Shown: positions 21,701 to 31,512, counted from the first letter of the stretch. The stretch: DNA of 64,000 bases from Prevotella sp. (GCA_016285055.1 JAEEPZ010000002.1:35851-99850), one strand, 5' to 3'. Notes: generated from the letters alone by a model not told the origin. A program made the numbers and translations.

Positions 21701-24700
21701 ACGGCCAGCTCGACGGGTGTTCCGAAGACGTCGCCCTGTATGGTTCTCGGTATGTCTATGTCGCCATTGTCATCATTGCCATCGCCCTCGTAGGCCGTGA
21801 GCAGTGCCTGGCTGTAGACAGGCGCCACGCTGTCGGTGCGGTTCTCCATGTCGGGCATGGCGAAGAAACGCATATCGTTTGTCAGCACCTCTGGAGCCAG
21901 TGCGAAGACCACTCCCATGTCGAGCTGGTCGGCGATGGTGTTGTATGACAGGTAGGCGCTGTAAGGCGGCAGCATCTCCTCCTGGCAGAAGTTGAAGATG
22001 GTGGTGCCGTAGACGTCGCTACTCTGCAGCGTGTAGATGCCTCCCTCGTAGGAGTCCTCGGCGTAGATGGCGATGCCGTTGGCCCCGGTGGCGTTGAGGC
22101 AGTTCTCGAACATCTTCCACGGGGTGAGCGTTCCCTTCTCGTAGGGCATCAGCCGGTAGATGCCGGGCTGCTGGGCACGGATGATGACGGGCGAGTCCTT
22201 GGGCACCTGGCGCACCTCTTGCCTCAGGAAGGCCATTTTCTTCTCCGGCAGGACGTAGGGCACGGTGTAAGGCGTGATTTCCTCGGGCAGCTCGGTGTCG
22301 AAGCCGATGTAGAAGCTGCCGAAGCCGTTGGCATCGATGGTGACGGGATAGTAGCGGTGCAGCCGGCGGGCGTTGTTGTATTCCTCCCACGAGTAGTCGT
22401 TCTTCAGGCTGTCGAGCACTATGCCGCCGTCGCTGGCGTCCTTCACATAGACGTCGATGAGGCTGCCGTCGGTGGTCTCGATGCCGCCGTACTCCAGTTC
22501 GGGGATGACGCGGATGTAGTCGTCGAGGTTCAGGTAGAGGCGCTTCAGGCCGTTGATGTGGTAGATGGCTCCCTCTTGGATGGTGCTGACCACTCCGTTG
22601 AGGGTAATCTCCTCGCCGCTGCGCCCGTTGGGGTAAGCCACCAGACTGCTGTTGGCGTCGAAGAGCACACCGTCTTGCGACTTGAAATTCGCGTTGAAGG
22701 GGTCTATCTTGATGTTCTCCACTGCTGAGCCGAAGAAGGCGTGAGGCTCCACGTTGCTCACTTTCTGCGACACGGTGACCTCCTTCAGGCTCGTGCACCC
22801 CATGAAGGCGTCGCTGCCGATGGTCTTCAGGGCATAGGGCAGGCGTACGTCCTCCAGCTCCGACAGGTTGTTGAGCTGAGTGGTGAGCTTGGTGACGCTC
22901 TTGAAGAAGCGGAACTCGGGGAAGTGCTTGATTCGCTTGGCCGTAGCCGTCTGGAAGGCGGCGAGCGTCTGCTGGTTGGTGACAGCCTTCAGCTCCGACA
23001 GCATCAGGTTGCCGTCGCCATCGGTGTCGAAGGCGTCAAGACAGGCCTTGCTGGCATTGTCATCCTCGAAGGTGATGCCCGGGTTGACACCTATCTCGCC
23101 AGTACGCAGGGGAATGTGGTGTCTGAACTGTCCCATGGCGCCGTTGACGAAAATCAGACCGGCAATGCTGCGCATCTCATAGCGCTCATATTGCATGGCA
23201 GGCGAGAAGCTCGCATCGATGGGAGCCATGATGCCCATGTCGCTGTCAATCTCGAGGAAATAGAGCTTTGTGTCGGTGGAAGCCCACTCCACGTTAGCCG
23301 GCTCAAACTGCAGCTGTCTGCGGAAGCCCAGCAGGTAGTTGTTTTCCTCGTCGTAGTCGATGTCGGTGCGCACTGGCACGGAGAGCATCTTGGCATAGTC
23401 GGTGTTCTCAAACGACTTGAGCATGGGGAAGAAGCCCGGTGTCACCGTCCAGCGCTGACGCTTGCCCAGCGTGTTGTTGATTTCCTCGAGGGTGTAGCCC
23501 GTAGCGTTGGGTTCGTAGCCTTTCAGCCAATAGCAGTCCTCAATATAGCTGTGGCCGTCCATGGTGTAGCCCTCAGTCTCGAACCTCGGTCCGCCGAAGG
23601 CAACAGGCACCACCACGAGGCAGTTCCTCACCTTACCCTTATTCTGGCTGTTGATGCTGACCAGGGGCGTGTAGTCGCTGAGGAAATTGAAGTTGAACAT
23701 AGCCGACACGCAGTCTTCCACCACGGCGTCAGGATTGTCGGGACCGACCAGACTGCAGATGCCGCCAGTGTAGCCGTTGTAATAGTCTGGCTGGTTGGCA
23801 AGTAAGCAATCCGAAGAGCCTTGGACGATGCAGTTCACAATCTTGCCGTTCATCTTATAGGCCAGTGTGCCGTTGTTGCGCATTGAGATATGGGAGTCGA
23901 GGACTGCCAGGTTGGCTATCTCTCCGCTGGCTTCAACGTTGCCAAAGACGGGACTATCGAACAAGATGAATCCGCTGAGGCTATGGCTGTCGCCATTGTA
24001 GTGTCCTTTCCACGACACATTCTTTATCCAGTTCTTGTTAATGATTCGGGGAAGAAGCAGGTCGTCGCTGAGCAGATTCTTGATGATGGTGATGTCGCAG
24101 AGCTGCTTGAACCATTGCCCCTCCTCGTTGGTAGTGACAGCCAAGGCCAGCTGGGCGCCGTTCTTGATGATGAAGGGATCCTCGGCAATGCCGGTGCCAG
24201 CGGCGTAGGCCGTGGCAATGCTGCCATCCCACTCCGTGCCCAGCGTAGCGGTGACACCGATCATCTTGCTGGGGAGAATCACGTCAGGTCGGCCGAAGAC
24301 GGGCTGCACCTTCTTGGTAAAGTTGGTGCTGACCGTCACTACCGACGAGCCACTGCCGGTGACCTTGACGGCGTTGTCGACCATCGTTAAGCAGTCGGCA
24401 TCCTCAGGACAGGAGATGCCAGTTTGCATCGACACGCTGCGGGTCAGCTCCGACCATGAGTCGGACTTGTTCACGCTGACCTGCAACACCAGGTCGTAGA
24501 CGGCGTCGCCCTTCGCGAGGATAAGAGGCACAGAGCTCATCCAGGCACCAGCCTTGTAGACGGTGTTCGACTTGTCGATGTCGTCTTTGTTGAACAGCGA
24601 GCGTGTCACCTGGCTTTCGGGCATCGTCGTCGTTTTGAAGACATTATAGCCCGGCCACTCGGCGTTGATGTAGACCGTGGGATAATAGCCCTTGCGCATC

Positions 24701-26193
24701 GTGAAGCCAGTGTCATCCTCTTCATTGGCGTCGAACAGTAGCACTTTCTTCCAGTCGCCGCTGGTCAGCTCCTCCGTGGTGAGGCCTTTGATAGTGACGT
24801 GTGTGTCTTTTCCGCCAGTCACATTGCCCTGGAACATGTTGGAGTCATAGTAGCAGCTCGACACGACCTCCTCCGGCTTGTTACAATTGGAGACAATGGC
24901 CGCTGCTTTCGATGGGGAGCCCAACGTCTTGACGGTTCCTGTCATCAGGCACTTCGTGATGTGCTCTTCCTCCGGCTCCTTGGTGATGGAGCCGCAAATA
25001 CCACCAGTGTAGGTTGTAGCGTCCTTCCCCTCAACACATCCGGAGAAGACACAATGGCTCAACACGCCTGCCTCACCATAGCTACTTGTTTCTATCTCAC
25101 CCATGATGCCGCCTATCGCCTTTGTTCCCTTCGTTCCCTTCACCCAGGCACTGCTCGTGCAAGCAATGATGGTAGAATGTATTTCGGTGCCTGTCGGATA
25201 GGCAATGAATCCGCAGATGCCACCAGTCTTTTCGCCGCCTTCAATGAGTCCGGAAGACGAGCAGCCCTGGATGCAGGAAGAGTTGTTCAGGCAGCCGACG
25301 ATGCCACCCACTTGGGAACTGCTGCCGCCTGTCTTGATGTTGACATCGGCCATGCAGTCCTGAATATAGGTGAGGTCACTAAAAACACTGTACAGATTGC
25401 CGCAGATGCCACCTATCCTATTTACATTTGGAGAGGAGATTTCACACTTTGCGGCGCAATGTACAATTCCCGTGCTTTCGCATAAGCCAGCGATACCTCC
25501 GATACTGCTTTTTTCGCAGTCGGAAACCTGATTGATAATCTTTCCCTCTGCATAAACATCGTCAATGATATTGGGGATAGTCATGCGGCCATGGTCAAGG
25601 TCGATGGTCCTGCTCTGGCCTCGTATATAGCCGCAAACAAGACCGGCATAGAAGTAATAGATATCGGTAGCGCTGTAGTTGATGCTGGCGTTCTTCAGAC
25701 TGAAATGACCCAGATAGCCTGCGACGGTGCCGAAGAGCCCTATGGTGCGTTCTCTCTTACTCTCCAGTGACGCATTGATGTACAAATCTGAAATGGTATG
25801 TCTGCAGTCATCGGCAATCTCGCCGTCCTTCAGCAGTTTTGCTGTATTGGTGCCTAAGAAGATGCCTTCAAATGAAATATCTTTGTAAGCGATAGGAACC
25901 CAGCTCACCTGTTTCCCGTCGACAACTTTGTTCAGGCTGATGTCAGCGCCCAGCACCACAAACTGTCCGGTGAAACGATTGCGATTCTCATTTACCAACC
26001 AGGAAAACTGTGCCAGCTGTTCAGGAGTGTTGATGACAATAGGATTCTCGAATGTGCCTTTGCCATCCACTGGCAGCGAGGGGTCGCGGAAGTCATACCA
26101 CGTCGGTCCGTCGAAGCCCTCGGCGGCATAGCCGCCAAGGGGAGCCAGCAGTGCCATGAGGCACAGCAGCCATTTGCAACCTGTTGCTTTCAT
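18781..26193 (-). CDS. Giant secreted surface protein with GLUG-like, LRR (BspA) and BspA-type repeats
   Basis: The ATG at 26191-26193 gives the signal peptide MKATGCKWLLCLMALLAPLG; the frame upstream of it overlaps the preceding gene and is not needed. About 2470 residues. Repeats of the type GGI(C/V/M)G (GLUG-like) lie at roughly 220-430. An EF-hand-like DTDGDGNLMLSEL lies near 1050, followed at about 1080-1230 by BspA LRRs (LKTIGSDAFMGCTSLKEVTV). Two similar blocks with LYAWFKGMSNLTAIDGIEYL and FKNLESIEGLEHLNTSQVDN near 1870 and 2070 are BspA/DUF285-like. The C-terminus (FDLMGRPLKDRPNRGIYID) resembles the Prevotella sorting tail. Probably an adhesin or matrix protein; second gene of an operon, 25 bp after the preceding stop. 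Confidence 0.82.
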   Translation of the reverse strand: MKATGCKWLLCLMALLAPLGGYAAEGFDGPTWYDFRDPSLPVDGKGTFENPIVINTPEQLAQFSWLVNENRNRFTGQFVVLGADISLNKVVDGKQVSWVPIAYKDISFEGIFLGTNTAKLLKDGEIADDCRHTISDLYINASLESKRERTIGLFGTVAGYLGHFSLKNASINYSATDIYYFYAGLVCGYIRGQSRTIDLDHGRMTIPNIIDDVYAEGKIINQVSDCEKSSIGGIAGLCESTGIVHCAAKCEISSPNVNRIGGICGNLYSVFSDLTYIQDCMADVNIKTGGSSSQVGGIVGCLNNSSCIQGCSSSGLIEGGEKTGGICGFIAYPTGTEIHSTIIACTSSAWVKGTKGTKAIGGIMGEIETSSYGEAGVLSHCVFSGCVEGKDATTYTGGICGSITKEPEEEHITKCLMTGTVKTLGSPSKAAAIVSNCNKPEEVVSSCYYDSNMFQGNVTGGKDTHVTIKGLTTEELTSGDWKKVLLFDANEEDDTGFTMRKGYYPTVYINAEWPGYNVFKTTTMPESQVTRSLFNKDDIDKSNTVYKAGAWMSSVPLILAKGDAVYDLVLQVSVNKSDSWSELTRSVSMQTGISCPEDADCLTMVDNAVKVTGSGSSVVTVSTNFTKKVQPVFGRPDVILPSKMIGVTATLGTEWDGSIATAYAAGTGIAEDPFIIKNGAQLALAVTTNEEGQWFKQLCDITIIKNLLSDDLLLPRIINKNWIKNVSWKGHYNGDSHSLSGFILFDSPVFGNVEASGEIANLAVLDSHISMRNNGTLAYKMNGKIVNCIVQGSSDCLLANQPDYYNGYTGGICSLVGPDNPDAVVEDCVSAMFNFNFLSDYTPLVSINSQNKGKVRNCLVVVPVAFGGPRFETEGYTMDGHSYIEDCYWLKGYEPNATGYTLEEINNTLGKRQRWTVTPGFFPMLKSFENTDYAKMLSVPVRTDIDYDEENNYLLGFRRQLQFEPANVEWASTDTKLYFLEIDSDMGIMAPIDASFSPAMQYERYEMRSIAGLIFVNGAMGQFRHHIPLRTGEIGVNPGITFEDDNASKACLDAFDTDGDGNLMLSELKAVTNQQTLAAFQTATAKRIKHFPEFRFFKSVTKLTTQLNNLSELEDVRLPYALKTIGSDAFMGCTSLKEVTVSQKVSNVEPHAFFGSAVENIKIDPFNANFKSQDGVLFDANSSLVAYPNGRSGEEITLNGVVSTIQEGAIYHINGLKRLYLNLDDYIRVIPELEYGGIETTDGSLIDVYVKDASDGGIVLDSLKNDYSWEEYNNARRLHRYYPVTIDANGFGSFYIGFDTELPEEITPYTVPYVLPEKKMAFLRQEVRQVPKDSPVIIRAQQPGIYRLMPYEKGTLTPWKMFENCLNATGANGIAIYAEDSYEGGIYTLQSSDVYGTTIFNFCQEEMLPPYSAYLSYNTIADQLDMGVVFALAPEVLTNDMRFFAMPDMENRTDSVAPVYSQALLTAYEGDGNDDNGDIDIPRTIQGDVFGTPVELAVTALGHDIFAQSKAKLNNIILSWNDNLQFFDLKKGKIYDTLPVNRKEKDTPFYGVDDNTFIFLPNRGSYDVQGRNIIVGDHCSSLVINDGQEFRPRFAFYADTAAYFHEYAGGKAYPIIMPFAITKPSNARFYKMLAVNDGLKQFVFTNMPGDVIEPSTPCIMVVDEGTATLYGTHTEVHRSDLNSYPVSQWMPDPRQSNNRVGYWTGTFATVSNATAQEHRNYLMQSNGYFTKVGKHNDDITIPPFTAFVEPWNVLQERSYEIVFQEYYPESDTYATEIAQFPANSFSDECDILDSKEMSAVIWSEQKQTLYFTGKDNDFEVGDTYNDAVITDLWTNADMLDTGDEVPQWSKYASQVKRVVFDKDFESYHPQSLYAWFKGMSNLTAIDGIEYLNTDKAPNMASMFEGCSKLTTIDAGDFVVSSSSELNRLFANCSSLTTIYAEAPWVIHETPEMFEGCTKLVGAMAFDPGNTSGGMANYFMGYFTARPNVIWCKDDSTLFFDTPHQTLEAGMEWDGHTITSIWKGSKVVNVGWSVPEWADMKKVGTMPEEVRNVVITERFAVQRPKSLYSWFYEFKNLESIEGLEHLNTSQVDNMNSTFLGCNSIKTLNVSSFDMTKVTNTGSMFRSCKQLTTIYCDQSWHVRTTKSMFFACTSLVGATAYNRMKTDGEMANPVSGYFTHLPVVTLTDLADNSAALESYPGQRVNVRYDRTLSAIDNGDGTWTSRAFTVCVPFDIDVTRQVGNQDDVEVYQLFSVSDQFEYIFIMPRYLEGIYAPNLIEAGKPYVIVVNKGTFRLEADNVVIKPNTIDIEVVHQSGDPYDEEETIGYWKGTFHNITNADAAAMKAHTMSSDGYFRRISDEEPYQGAYIGTFRAFFSPFESDGFYRYTPMYSQDRQGDEPPSEEGLEPFPADTYEGDCDFPGYDDIGTGIVIHTVNANGTHRYFDLMGRPLKDRPNRGIYIDQTDGKKQVKKP

Positions 26194-26218
26194 ATACATT
26201 ATTATATATAATAGTGAC

Positions 26219-28759
26219 TTAGAATTGGAACTTGAAGATTTCCTCACCTGCACTGAGCAGATAGACGCTGTGCCGGTGGAGAGGAACAAAGAGAGTAGCG
26301 CTCTTGGCATGACGGCTGTAGACGGTGGTTCCGTCGGGAGCGAAGATGCGTACATGCTCACCCGTTTGCAGGCCAGAGAGCGTGACACCGTCGTCGCTGG
26401 TGGCGACAGCCACGCGATGGCCGAGGGCTGACTCTTCGGGCGACGGGCGGCGTATGTCTGTCACAACGTCAGTGGGGAACAGGTTCACCAGTGTGGCGTT
26501 GATGCCGGCGCGGCTGTTGGCCACCAAGGCGTCCTTCGGGTCTCTTTGGCCGGTGTCGATGGCATGGGCGTTGAGGTAGGCCTGCACCGGCTCGGTAATG
26601 CCTTCCACGGTGACGGTGGCGTATGCCTTGCGCGAGTCGGCCATGCGGATGAAGTCGGAGGACTCAATCACCACTTCGGCGCCGTCGCTCAAAGGTTCGC
26701 GGCTGTTGGGGTGGGCGTAGATGCCTACGCGCACAGCCATGTCAGAGAACAGACCCATACGGTCGGTCACCTCCACCACGAAGGTGTTGGCACCGTTCTC
26801 AATGCTTTGGCTGATAACGCGGCTGTCGATGTCGCTCATGACGATGCGCGACTTGCTGCTCTGGCTGCTCTGGCGCAAGAGGTTGCGCTTCACACCGTTC
26901 CTGATGGTGTTATGACGGGCGCGGAACACGTTGTCATACTCCACGCTGACAACGCTGGTGACATAGCCGTCGAAGTTGCTTTCTATGGGATATTGCACTG
27001 TGAAGGTGCGCGACTTGCGGGGTGCCACATAGCCTTCGTCGAAGCGGAACAGCTCTCCGTTGATGACGGCCTCCACTGCCTGGATGGCCGAGGTACCCGT
27101 GTTGCGTATCAGAATGTTCACCGGTAGGGTGCTGCTGCCTCGCAGCGACTCGCGGCTGAAGCTCACTTCATGCTCGAAGCTGTTGGTGAAGGCCTTGACG
27201 TTCTGCATGATGATGCCGGCTCCCGTGTCGATGTTGCTCAAGGTGTAGACCACCTTGATGGAGTCGTCGTCGAGGAAACCGTCGAAGTCGGTCATGACCA
27301 GAACGGAGTCAACCTCTGCTCCCAAGGTGATGGGTGCCGTAGGCTGCAGGGCGTTAGACAGGTGGATGCGTGCGGCGTTGAGCACGGTGCGCATGCTGTC
27401 GAGTGCGGTGGTGCCGTCCTCGAGTTGGCGGATGTTGTTCACTTCCGTCCACATCACGGCAAAGTCGTTGAGGTTCTCGGCCTGGCGGTCGCAGATGATC
27501 TTCACCTTCGTGGGATGGCAGTTCTCAAGGCCCATGTCGCACCCGGCGTGGCCGTCGTTGGTGCCGTCCATGTTGACGGTCTTCACGTAGATGTCGCGTA
27601 TGGAGTCGCTGGCCTCGTAGGTCATGGCGATGACAGAGTTGCTGCCCACGCGCAGCATGAAGAAGTCGCTGGCGAGCAGCTCATCGTCGCGGTAGTTCAC
27701 CTTGTCGTCGTGCATCGACTTCGAGGCATAGCGCAGGGCGCCGTGTTCCATGCCCTCGCTACGTATGATGGCAGCCACGAGGGCGGTGTCGCCACGCATC
27801 ACGAGGTCGTAGCGCGAGAGAAAGTTGCGGTCGTCAATGTTGAAGAGCGGCGTGGCCTTGCTCCATTTGTTGCCGTCATAGGTGCGCAGCATGAGCTGTC
27901 CCTTGAAGGTGAGGTTATTGAGCGAGTCGGCCGACTCGTTCTCGTCCACCAGCATGAACTTGCCGTGCTGATAGACGACGGCAGCATTGCCGTTACTCTG
28001 TATGGAGACGACGGGCTTGAGGTCGGAGAAGCCTTCGTTGTCCTTGTCGTCGGCGGTGACGATGGTATTCTTCCACTCGCCGTTACCCTCACGGAAGGCG
28101 GCGCGGATGCGTGAATGTTTCAGCGCGTCGATATTGGTGCTTAGAGCGGTACTGTCACTCACCTTGTCTGACTCCACGATACAGTTCATCTGCTCATAGA
28201 CCACCACATCGTGATTGCCGCGTTTCGAGCGCATGTGGTTGGTGGCGGCTCCCTCCTGCGCGGCGGGGTCGGTTGAGACAGGCGAGAGCGAGGTGGTCTT
28301 ACCCGAAGGGAGGTCGAGCATCGTCACCTGGTCGTCGTTATAGTCGGTGGGGGTCTTCAAGTCGTTGTAGACAATCTGGTTGCCGCCCAGGAAGTGTGGG
28401 TTGGCATCGCTGGCCACATCGGACACGAGCAGCCGTCCGAACTCGCCAACTTCAGGAGCGGGCAGCGGACGGTAGGATCGTCCGAGGGCACGCACTGAGC
28501 CCTTATTCAACCAGTAGGGGAAGTCCTTGTGGAAGGGGTTGAAATCGGAGTTGGGTATGAGCACCTGTCCTCCTACGCGGAAGCCGGCACTGGCCGAGAA
28601 GTGGAAGACGAAAGCCTTGAAGTGGAAGTAGGCCTGACCGACGAGCACACCCACGAGGCGTCCGCCCACACCGGGCGTTTCCGGGGCAAAGGGACCTTCC
28701 ACGCGGAAGAAACCGCCGAGCTTGCCGCCGAAACGGACGCCGAGTTTGGCGTTGAGCAC
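26219..28759 (-). CDS. C-terminal fragment of a giant surface protein, separated from its N-terminal half by an in-frame TAG
   Basis: This 846-codon frame is the direct continuation of the 28784-31339 gene: same frame, only a TAG and eight sense codons (GTDLPWAA) lie between it and the listed GTG. It has no signal peptide or ribosome site of its own that I can see, so on its own it would stay in the cytoplasm. The sequence has beta-rich surface-protein character: propeller-like repeats (NGNAAVVYQHGKFMLVDE), a CARDB-like segment (ILIRNTGTSAIQAVEAVING), and a short C-terminal domain (HVRIFAPDGTTVYSRHA, HSVYLLSAGEEIFKF) like a type IX sorting tail. It is probably a pseudogene half unless the stop is read through. 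Confidence 0.7.
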   Translation of the reverse strand: MLNAKLGVRFGGKLGGFFRVEGPFAPETPGVGGRLVGVLVGQAYFHFKAFVFHFSASAGFRVGGQVLIPNSDFNPFHKDFPYWLNKGSVRALGRSYRPLPAPEVGEFGRLLVSDVASDANPHFLGGNQIVYNDLKTPTDYNDDQVTMLDLPSGKTTSLSPVSTDPAAQEGAATNHMRSKRGNHDVVVYEQMNCIVESDKVSDSTALSTNIDALKHSRIRAAFREGNGEWKNTIVTADDKDNEGFSDLKPVVSIQSNGNAAVVYQHGKFMLVDENESADSLNNLTFKGQLMLRTYDGNKWSKATPLFNIDDRNFLSRYDLVMRGDTALVAAIIRSEGMEHGALRYASKSMHDDKVNYRDDELLASDFFMLRVGSNSVIAMTYEASDSIRDIYVKTVNMDGTNDGHAGCDMGLENCHPTKVKIICDRQAENLNDFAVMWTEVNNIRQLEDGTTALDSMRTVLNAARIHLSNALQPTAPITLGAEVDSVLVMTDFDGFLDDDSIKVVYTLSNIDTGAGIIMQNVKAFTNSFEHEVSFSRESLRGSSTLPVNILIRNTGTSAIQAVEAVINGELFRFDEGYVAPRKSRTFTVQYPIESNFDGYVTSVVSVEYDNVFRARHNTIRNGVKRNLLRQSSQSSKSRIVMSDIDSRVISQSIENGANTFVVEVTDRMGLFSDMAVRVGIYAHPNSREPLSDGAEVVIESSDFIRMADSRKAYATVTVEGITEPVQAYLNAHAIDTGQRDPKDALVANSRAGINATLVNLFPTDVVTDIRRPSPEESALGHRVAVATSDDGVTLSGLQTGEHVRIFAPDGTTVYSRHAKSATLFVPLHRHSVYLLSAGEEIFKFQF

Positions 28760-28783
28760 TGCCGCCCAGGGCAGATCGGTGCC

Positions 28784-31339
28784 CTAAAACTTGTCGGGCG
28801 TGCCAATCTCGGCGGTCAGTCCCGCCTTGAGTTTGGCTCCCACCTGGAAGAAGTAGCCCATGTTGTAGCCGCTCATCGACTCTTCGAAGTCGTCGTCGAA
28901 GGAGCGTACGCCCAAGTCGGCCTGTATGTTGGTCTCGAATGATGCCTGGAGGCTGATGGGCAATATGTCCTCGGCTTTGTCCATGAGGCTTTTGAGCTTT
29001 GCCAGCTTGGGGTCGTGTGCGAGGTTTCCCCAGTTGGCGCCATAGCCGTAGCCTATCTGTCCGGCAGCCTCGGTGACCTGGAACTTCTTCCAGTTTTTGA
29101 TGGGCGTGGAGAGGGTGAGCGTGAGTCCGCCAAACCATCCCCTTCCCACGTGGTTGGCCGACATGTCGAAAATGTCGTTGATGTCTTCGTTGATCCAGCG
29201 GTCAGGATCGACGTCTTCGCCCGCCACGTTGAGCGTGGCCTTATCGGAACCCAGCTGGATGCGGTCGGAGTTCTCTGCCTCTCGCAGCTCCTTTCGGGCA
29301 TCGCTGACTGTGCTCGATTCTCCTTCCCGTGGGTCGTCTTCTCGGTTGAATTCGATGTTGGTCTGCAGCGAGAGAATCTGCTTGATGAAGTCGTAGTTGA
29401 CACTGGTTTGGATGGTCATGGGACGGATGTTGAACTTGAACTGTATGGGCAGCTTCAAGTCGCATCCGAAGTCGGCAAAGCCGTCGCCCATTCCGCCTTC
29501 GCGAATATTAGTGTCGTCGCCAGGCATGTCGATGGTGGTGGAGTTGAGCCCTCTGGCCGCTGCCTGGAACGCCCGTCCGAACCAGGAGCGGCTTTCGCTC
29601 TTCGGGTCGGGCTCTCCGGTGCAGTTGTCGTTGGCATAGTCGCCGGCCATTTGCAGCGCTTCGTCGCGGTTGTAGTTCGAGCTGCACAGCAGCGGCAATT
29701 TCTCGTAACTCATGTCGCCGGCTTGCAGCTCAAGGCGTGCCACTTCCCCTTTCTTGATGGCGTTGATGAGGTCGTAGCGCACGAAGTAGTAGTCGCGCGA
29801 GAAGGTGTGAAAGTCTCTGGCCGAAGCCACGATAATCTCTTTCTCTTCGGCACGGAGCTGCTCACCGGTAGTAATGTCTTTGCAGATGAGTGCACTGGTG
29901 GGTGCCACGCCGTCGGCAGGTCGTGAGAAGGTGGTCTCCAGTTCGGCAAAGCGCTCGATGGGATTGTTGTTGAGCAGCTTGGGGAACGAATGCCCGCAGT
30001 CCACGAGGTAGCTGATGGTGTCGGCCGCCTGTCGTCCTGTGAGGTTCATCTCCTCGATGGTGCACAGTCGGTGGTCAATCTTGTTGCGCACAATGATGAA
30101 TCGCTCGTCTTTCAGGTTTCGGAAGTAGAGCGAGCTGACGGTCATGTCGTCTTCGCTCCATCGGCCTGTCTGCAAGGTGAGGATGGCCGAGCAGCGGTCT
30201 TCGTTGACGAAGCCCGTCTCCTCGTCGGCAGCGCCGGCATATTTGTAGACGGTGGGCAGCTTTCCCGACGCGAGAATCTCGATATAGGCGGGCCTGCCCA
30301 TGGTGAGCAGCTTGTGCACGCCGCGCTTGGCATCATAGCCCAGGTATTTCACCTGTTTGCTGTGTGTGGGGTGTCCATTCTCGTCCACCTGCTCAATATG
30401 GAAGGTGGCCGACTTCACGGGCGCGGAACGCTGGTCGTAGAGGGTGAGGAACAGTGTGTCGTACTTCTCGAAGAGTCCTGAGCCCAGCCAGTTGAAGTTG
30501 ACGAACTCGCGCCCGTCGTGCTTGTCGAGATAGAATGTAGGCGAGAGCGACATCTTGCTCAAGCGGTCTTCCAGGTCGTTGATGCCGGTGTGCAGGCGCT
30601 CCTTCTTGATGCGCAGCTTGTTCTCGTCGCCAATGAGGACCACGTCGAGCAGGTCGCTGCCTTCTGGCACGAAGAAACTCTGAAACGCCTTGGCCTTCAG
30701 CTGCAGGCGTGTGGTGTCGTTGTTCATGTAGCCGTCCTCGTCCATATAGCCCGTCACATACTCCATTTCGTAGTCTTTGTTGTCAATCTGGCGGCGCCGG
30801 TCGAGCTGGAAGATGTAGAGTCGGCTGTTGTTCCAGTCGTAGGCCGTGTACTTGAAGCGGATGCGCTGCTGTGTGTCGGCCACCTTCGTCACGGTGATGT
30901 CATACTCGGTGCTGGGAGACGACAGCAGGGGCACGTTGACGAAGAAGAACTTGGTGACGGTGATTGACATCTGTCGCTGGCTGTCCTTCTCGGTGACCAC
31001 CACCTCGTAGGAGTTGGTGGCGTTGTTGTCGTCCTCAATGCGGAAGCAGAGCAACGCATGGTTGCGCATGTTCCAGAACAGCTGTTGGTCGGCCAGTCCC
31101 TTCATGCGGGTGCTGGCGAGCATCTGTTCCACTTGGTCGGCCTCATAGCCGTTGCCGCTCATGTCGCCGTCCTGCACCTGCCGCCAGTTCAGGCCTGACG
31201 TGGGGCTGGTAATCTCGTGGAAGTCGGCTACGTCGGAGACGTTGTTCGCGAAGAAGAGCTTAAAGCCTGGCTTCTCTTGAGCCTGCAACGTGAGCAGGGC
31301 CATCATGAACAGGATGATGGTGGTGTTCAGTCGTTTCAT
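28784..31339 (-). CDS. N-terminal part of a giant surface protein ending at an in-frame TAG
   Basis: The 851-residue product begins with the signal peptide MKRLNTTIILFMMALLTLQAQ. The mature part is beta-rich with a domain resembling DISARM-unrelated, generic Prevotella surface proteins; I recognise no catalytic motif. It ends GTPDKF at a TAG (28784-28786). The same frame then continues with plausible protein (GTDLPWAAVLNAKLGVRFGG) into the 26219-28759 frame, which supplies the sorting-type C-terminus. The intact product would be about 1,705 residues and would be the first gene of a two-gene operon with the giant LRR protein. TAG is a normal stop here (maf ends with it), so the gene is best seen as interrupted. 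Confidence 0.72.
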   Translation of the reverse strand: MKRLNTTIILFMMALLTLQAQEKPGFKLFFANNVSDVADFHEITSPTSGLNWRQVQDGDMSGNGYEADQVEQMLASTRMKGLADQQLFWNMRNHALLCFRIEDDNNATNSYEVVVTEKDSQRQMSITVTKFFFVNVPLLSSPSTEYDITVTKVADTQQRIRFKYTAYDWNNSRLYIFQLDRRRQIDNKDYEMEYVTGYMDEDGYMNNDTTRLQLKAKAFQSFFVPEGSDLLDVVLIGDENKLRIKKERLHTGINDLEDRLSKMSLSPTFYLDKHDGREFVNFNWLGSGLFEKYDTLFLTLYDQRSAPVKSATFHIEQVDENGHPTHSKQVKYLGYDAKRGVHKLLTMGRPAYIEILASGKLPTVYKYAGAADEETGFVNEDRCSAILTLQTGRWSEDDMTVSSLYFRNLKDERFIIVRNKIDHRLCTIEEMNLTGRQAADTISYLVDCGHSFPKLLNNNPIERFAELETTFSRPADGVAPTSALICKDITTGEQLRAEEKEIIVASARDFHTFSRDYYFVRYDLINAIKKGEVARLELQAGDMSYEKLPLLCSSNYNRDEALQMAGDYANDNCTGEPDPKSESRSWFGRAFQAAARGLNSTTIDMPGDDTNIREGGMGDGFADFGCDLKLPIQFKFNIRPMTIQTSVNYDFIKQILSLQTNIEFNREDDPREGESSTVSDARKELREAENSDRIQLGSDKATLNVAGEDVDPDRWINEDINDIFDMSANHVGRGWFGGLTLTLSTPIKNWKKFQVTEAAGQIGYGYGANWGNLAHDPKLAKLKSLMDKAEDILPISLQASFETNIQADLGVRSFDDDFEESMSGYNMGYFFQVGAKLKAGLTAEIGTPDKF

Positions 31340-31503
31340 ACTCTTATGGTTTTTTAGATTATTAGTTGTTGTCGTTTTTGTTGTTGATTATCTTCATAGT
31401 TGTCATTTGTTGATAATTGTTGGCAGAGGTACGAAAAAAAGATAAAAAAGAAAATTTCTGATTAATGTTCTTACAAAAAATCGTAATATTGCACTTTAAT
31501 TTG

Positions 31504-31512
31504 TATTTTTGT
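31504..31512 (+). promoter_or_regulatory. -7 promoter box upstream of the BspA-like gene
   Basis: TATTTTTGT fits TAnnTTTG. It is 178 bp before the chosen start at 31690. The intervening DNA (about 31533-31630) is a very GC-rich stretch with GGCGGCGGTGCCGCCGC, resembling the inverted repeat at 9128-9150. A weaker minus-strand box at 31423-31431 may serve the giant surface-protein operon. Confidence 0.45.

Noticed and set aside
28784..28786. TAG as a recoded sense codon in this genome
   Set aside because: TAG ends ordinary genes in the window (for example maf), so general recoding is not supported.
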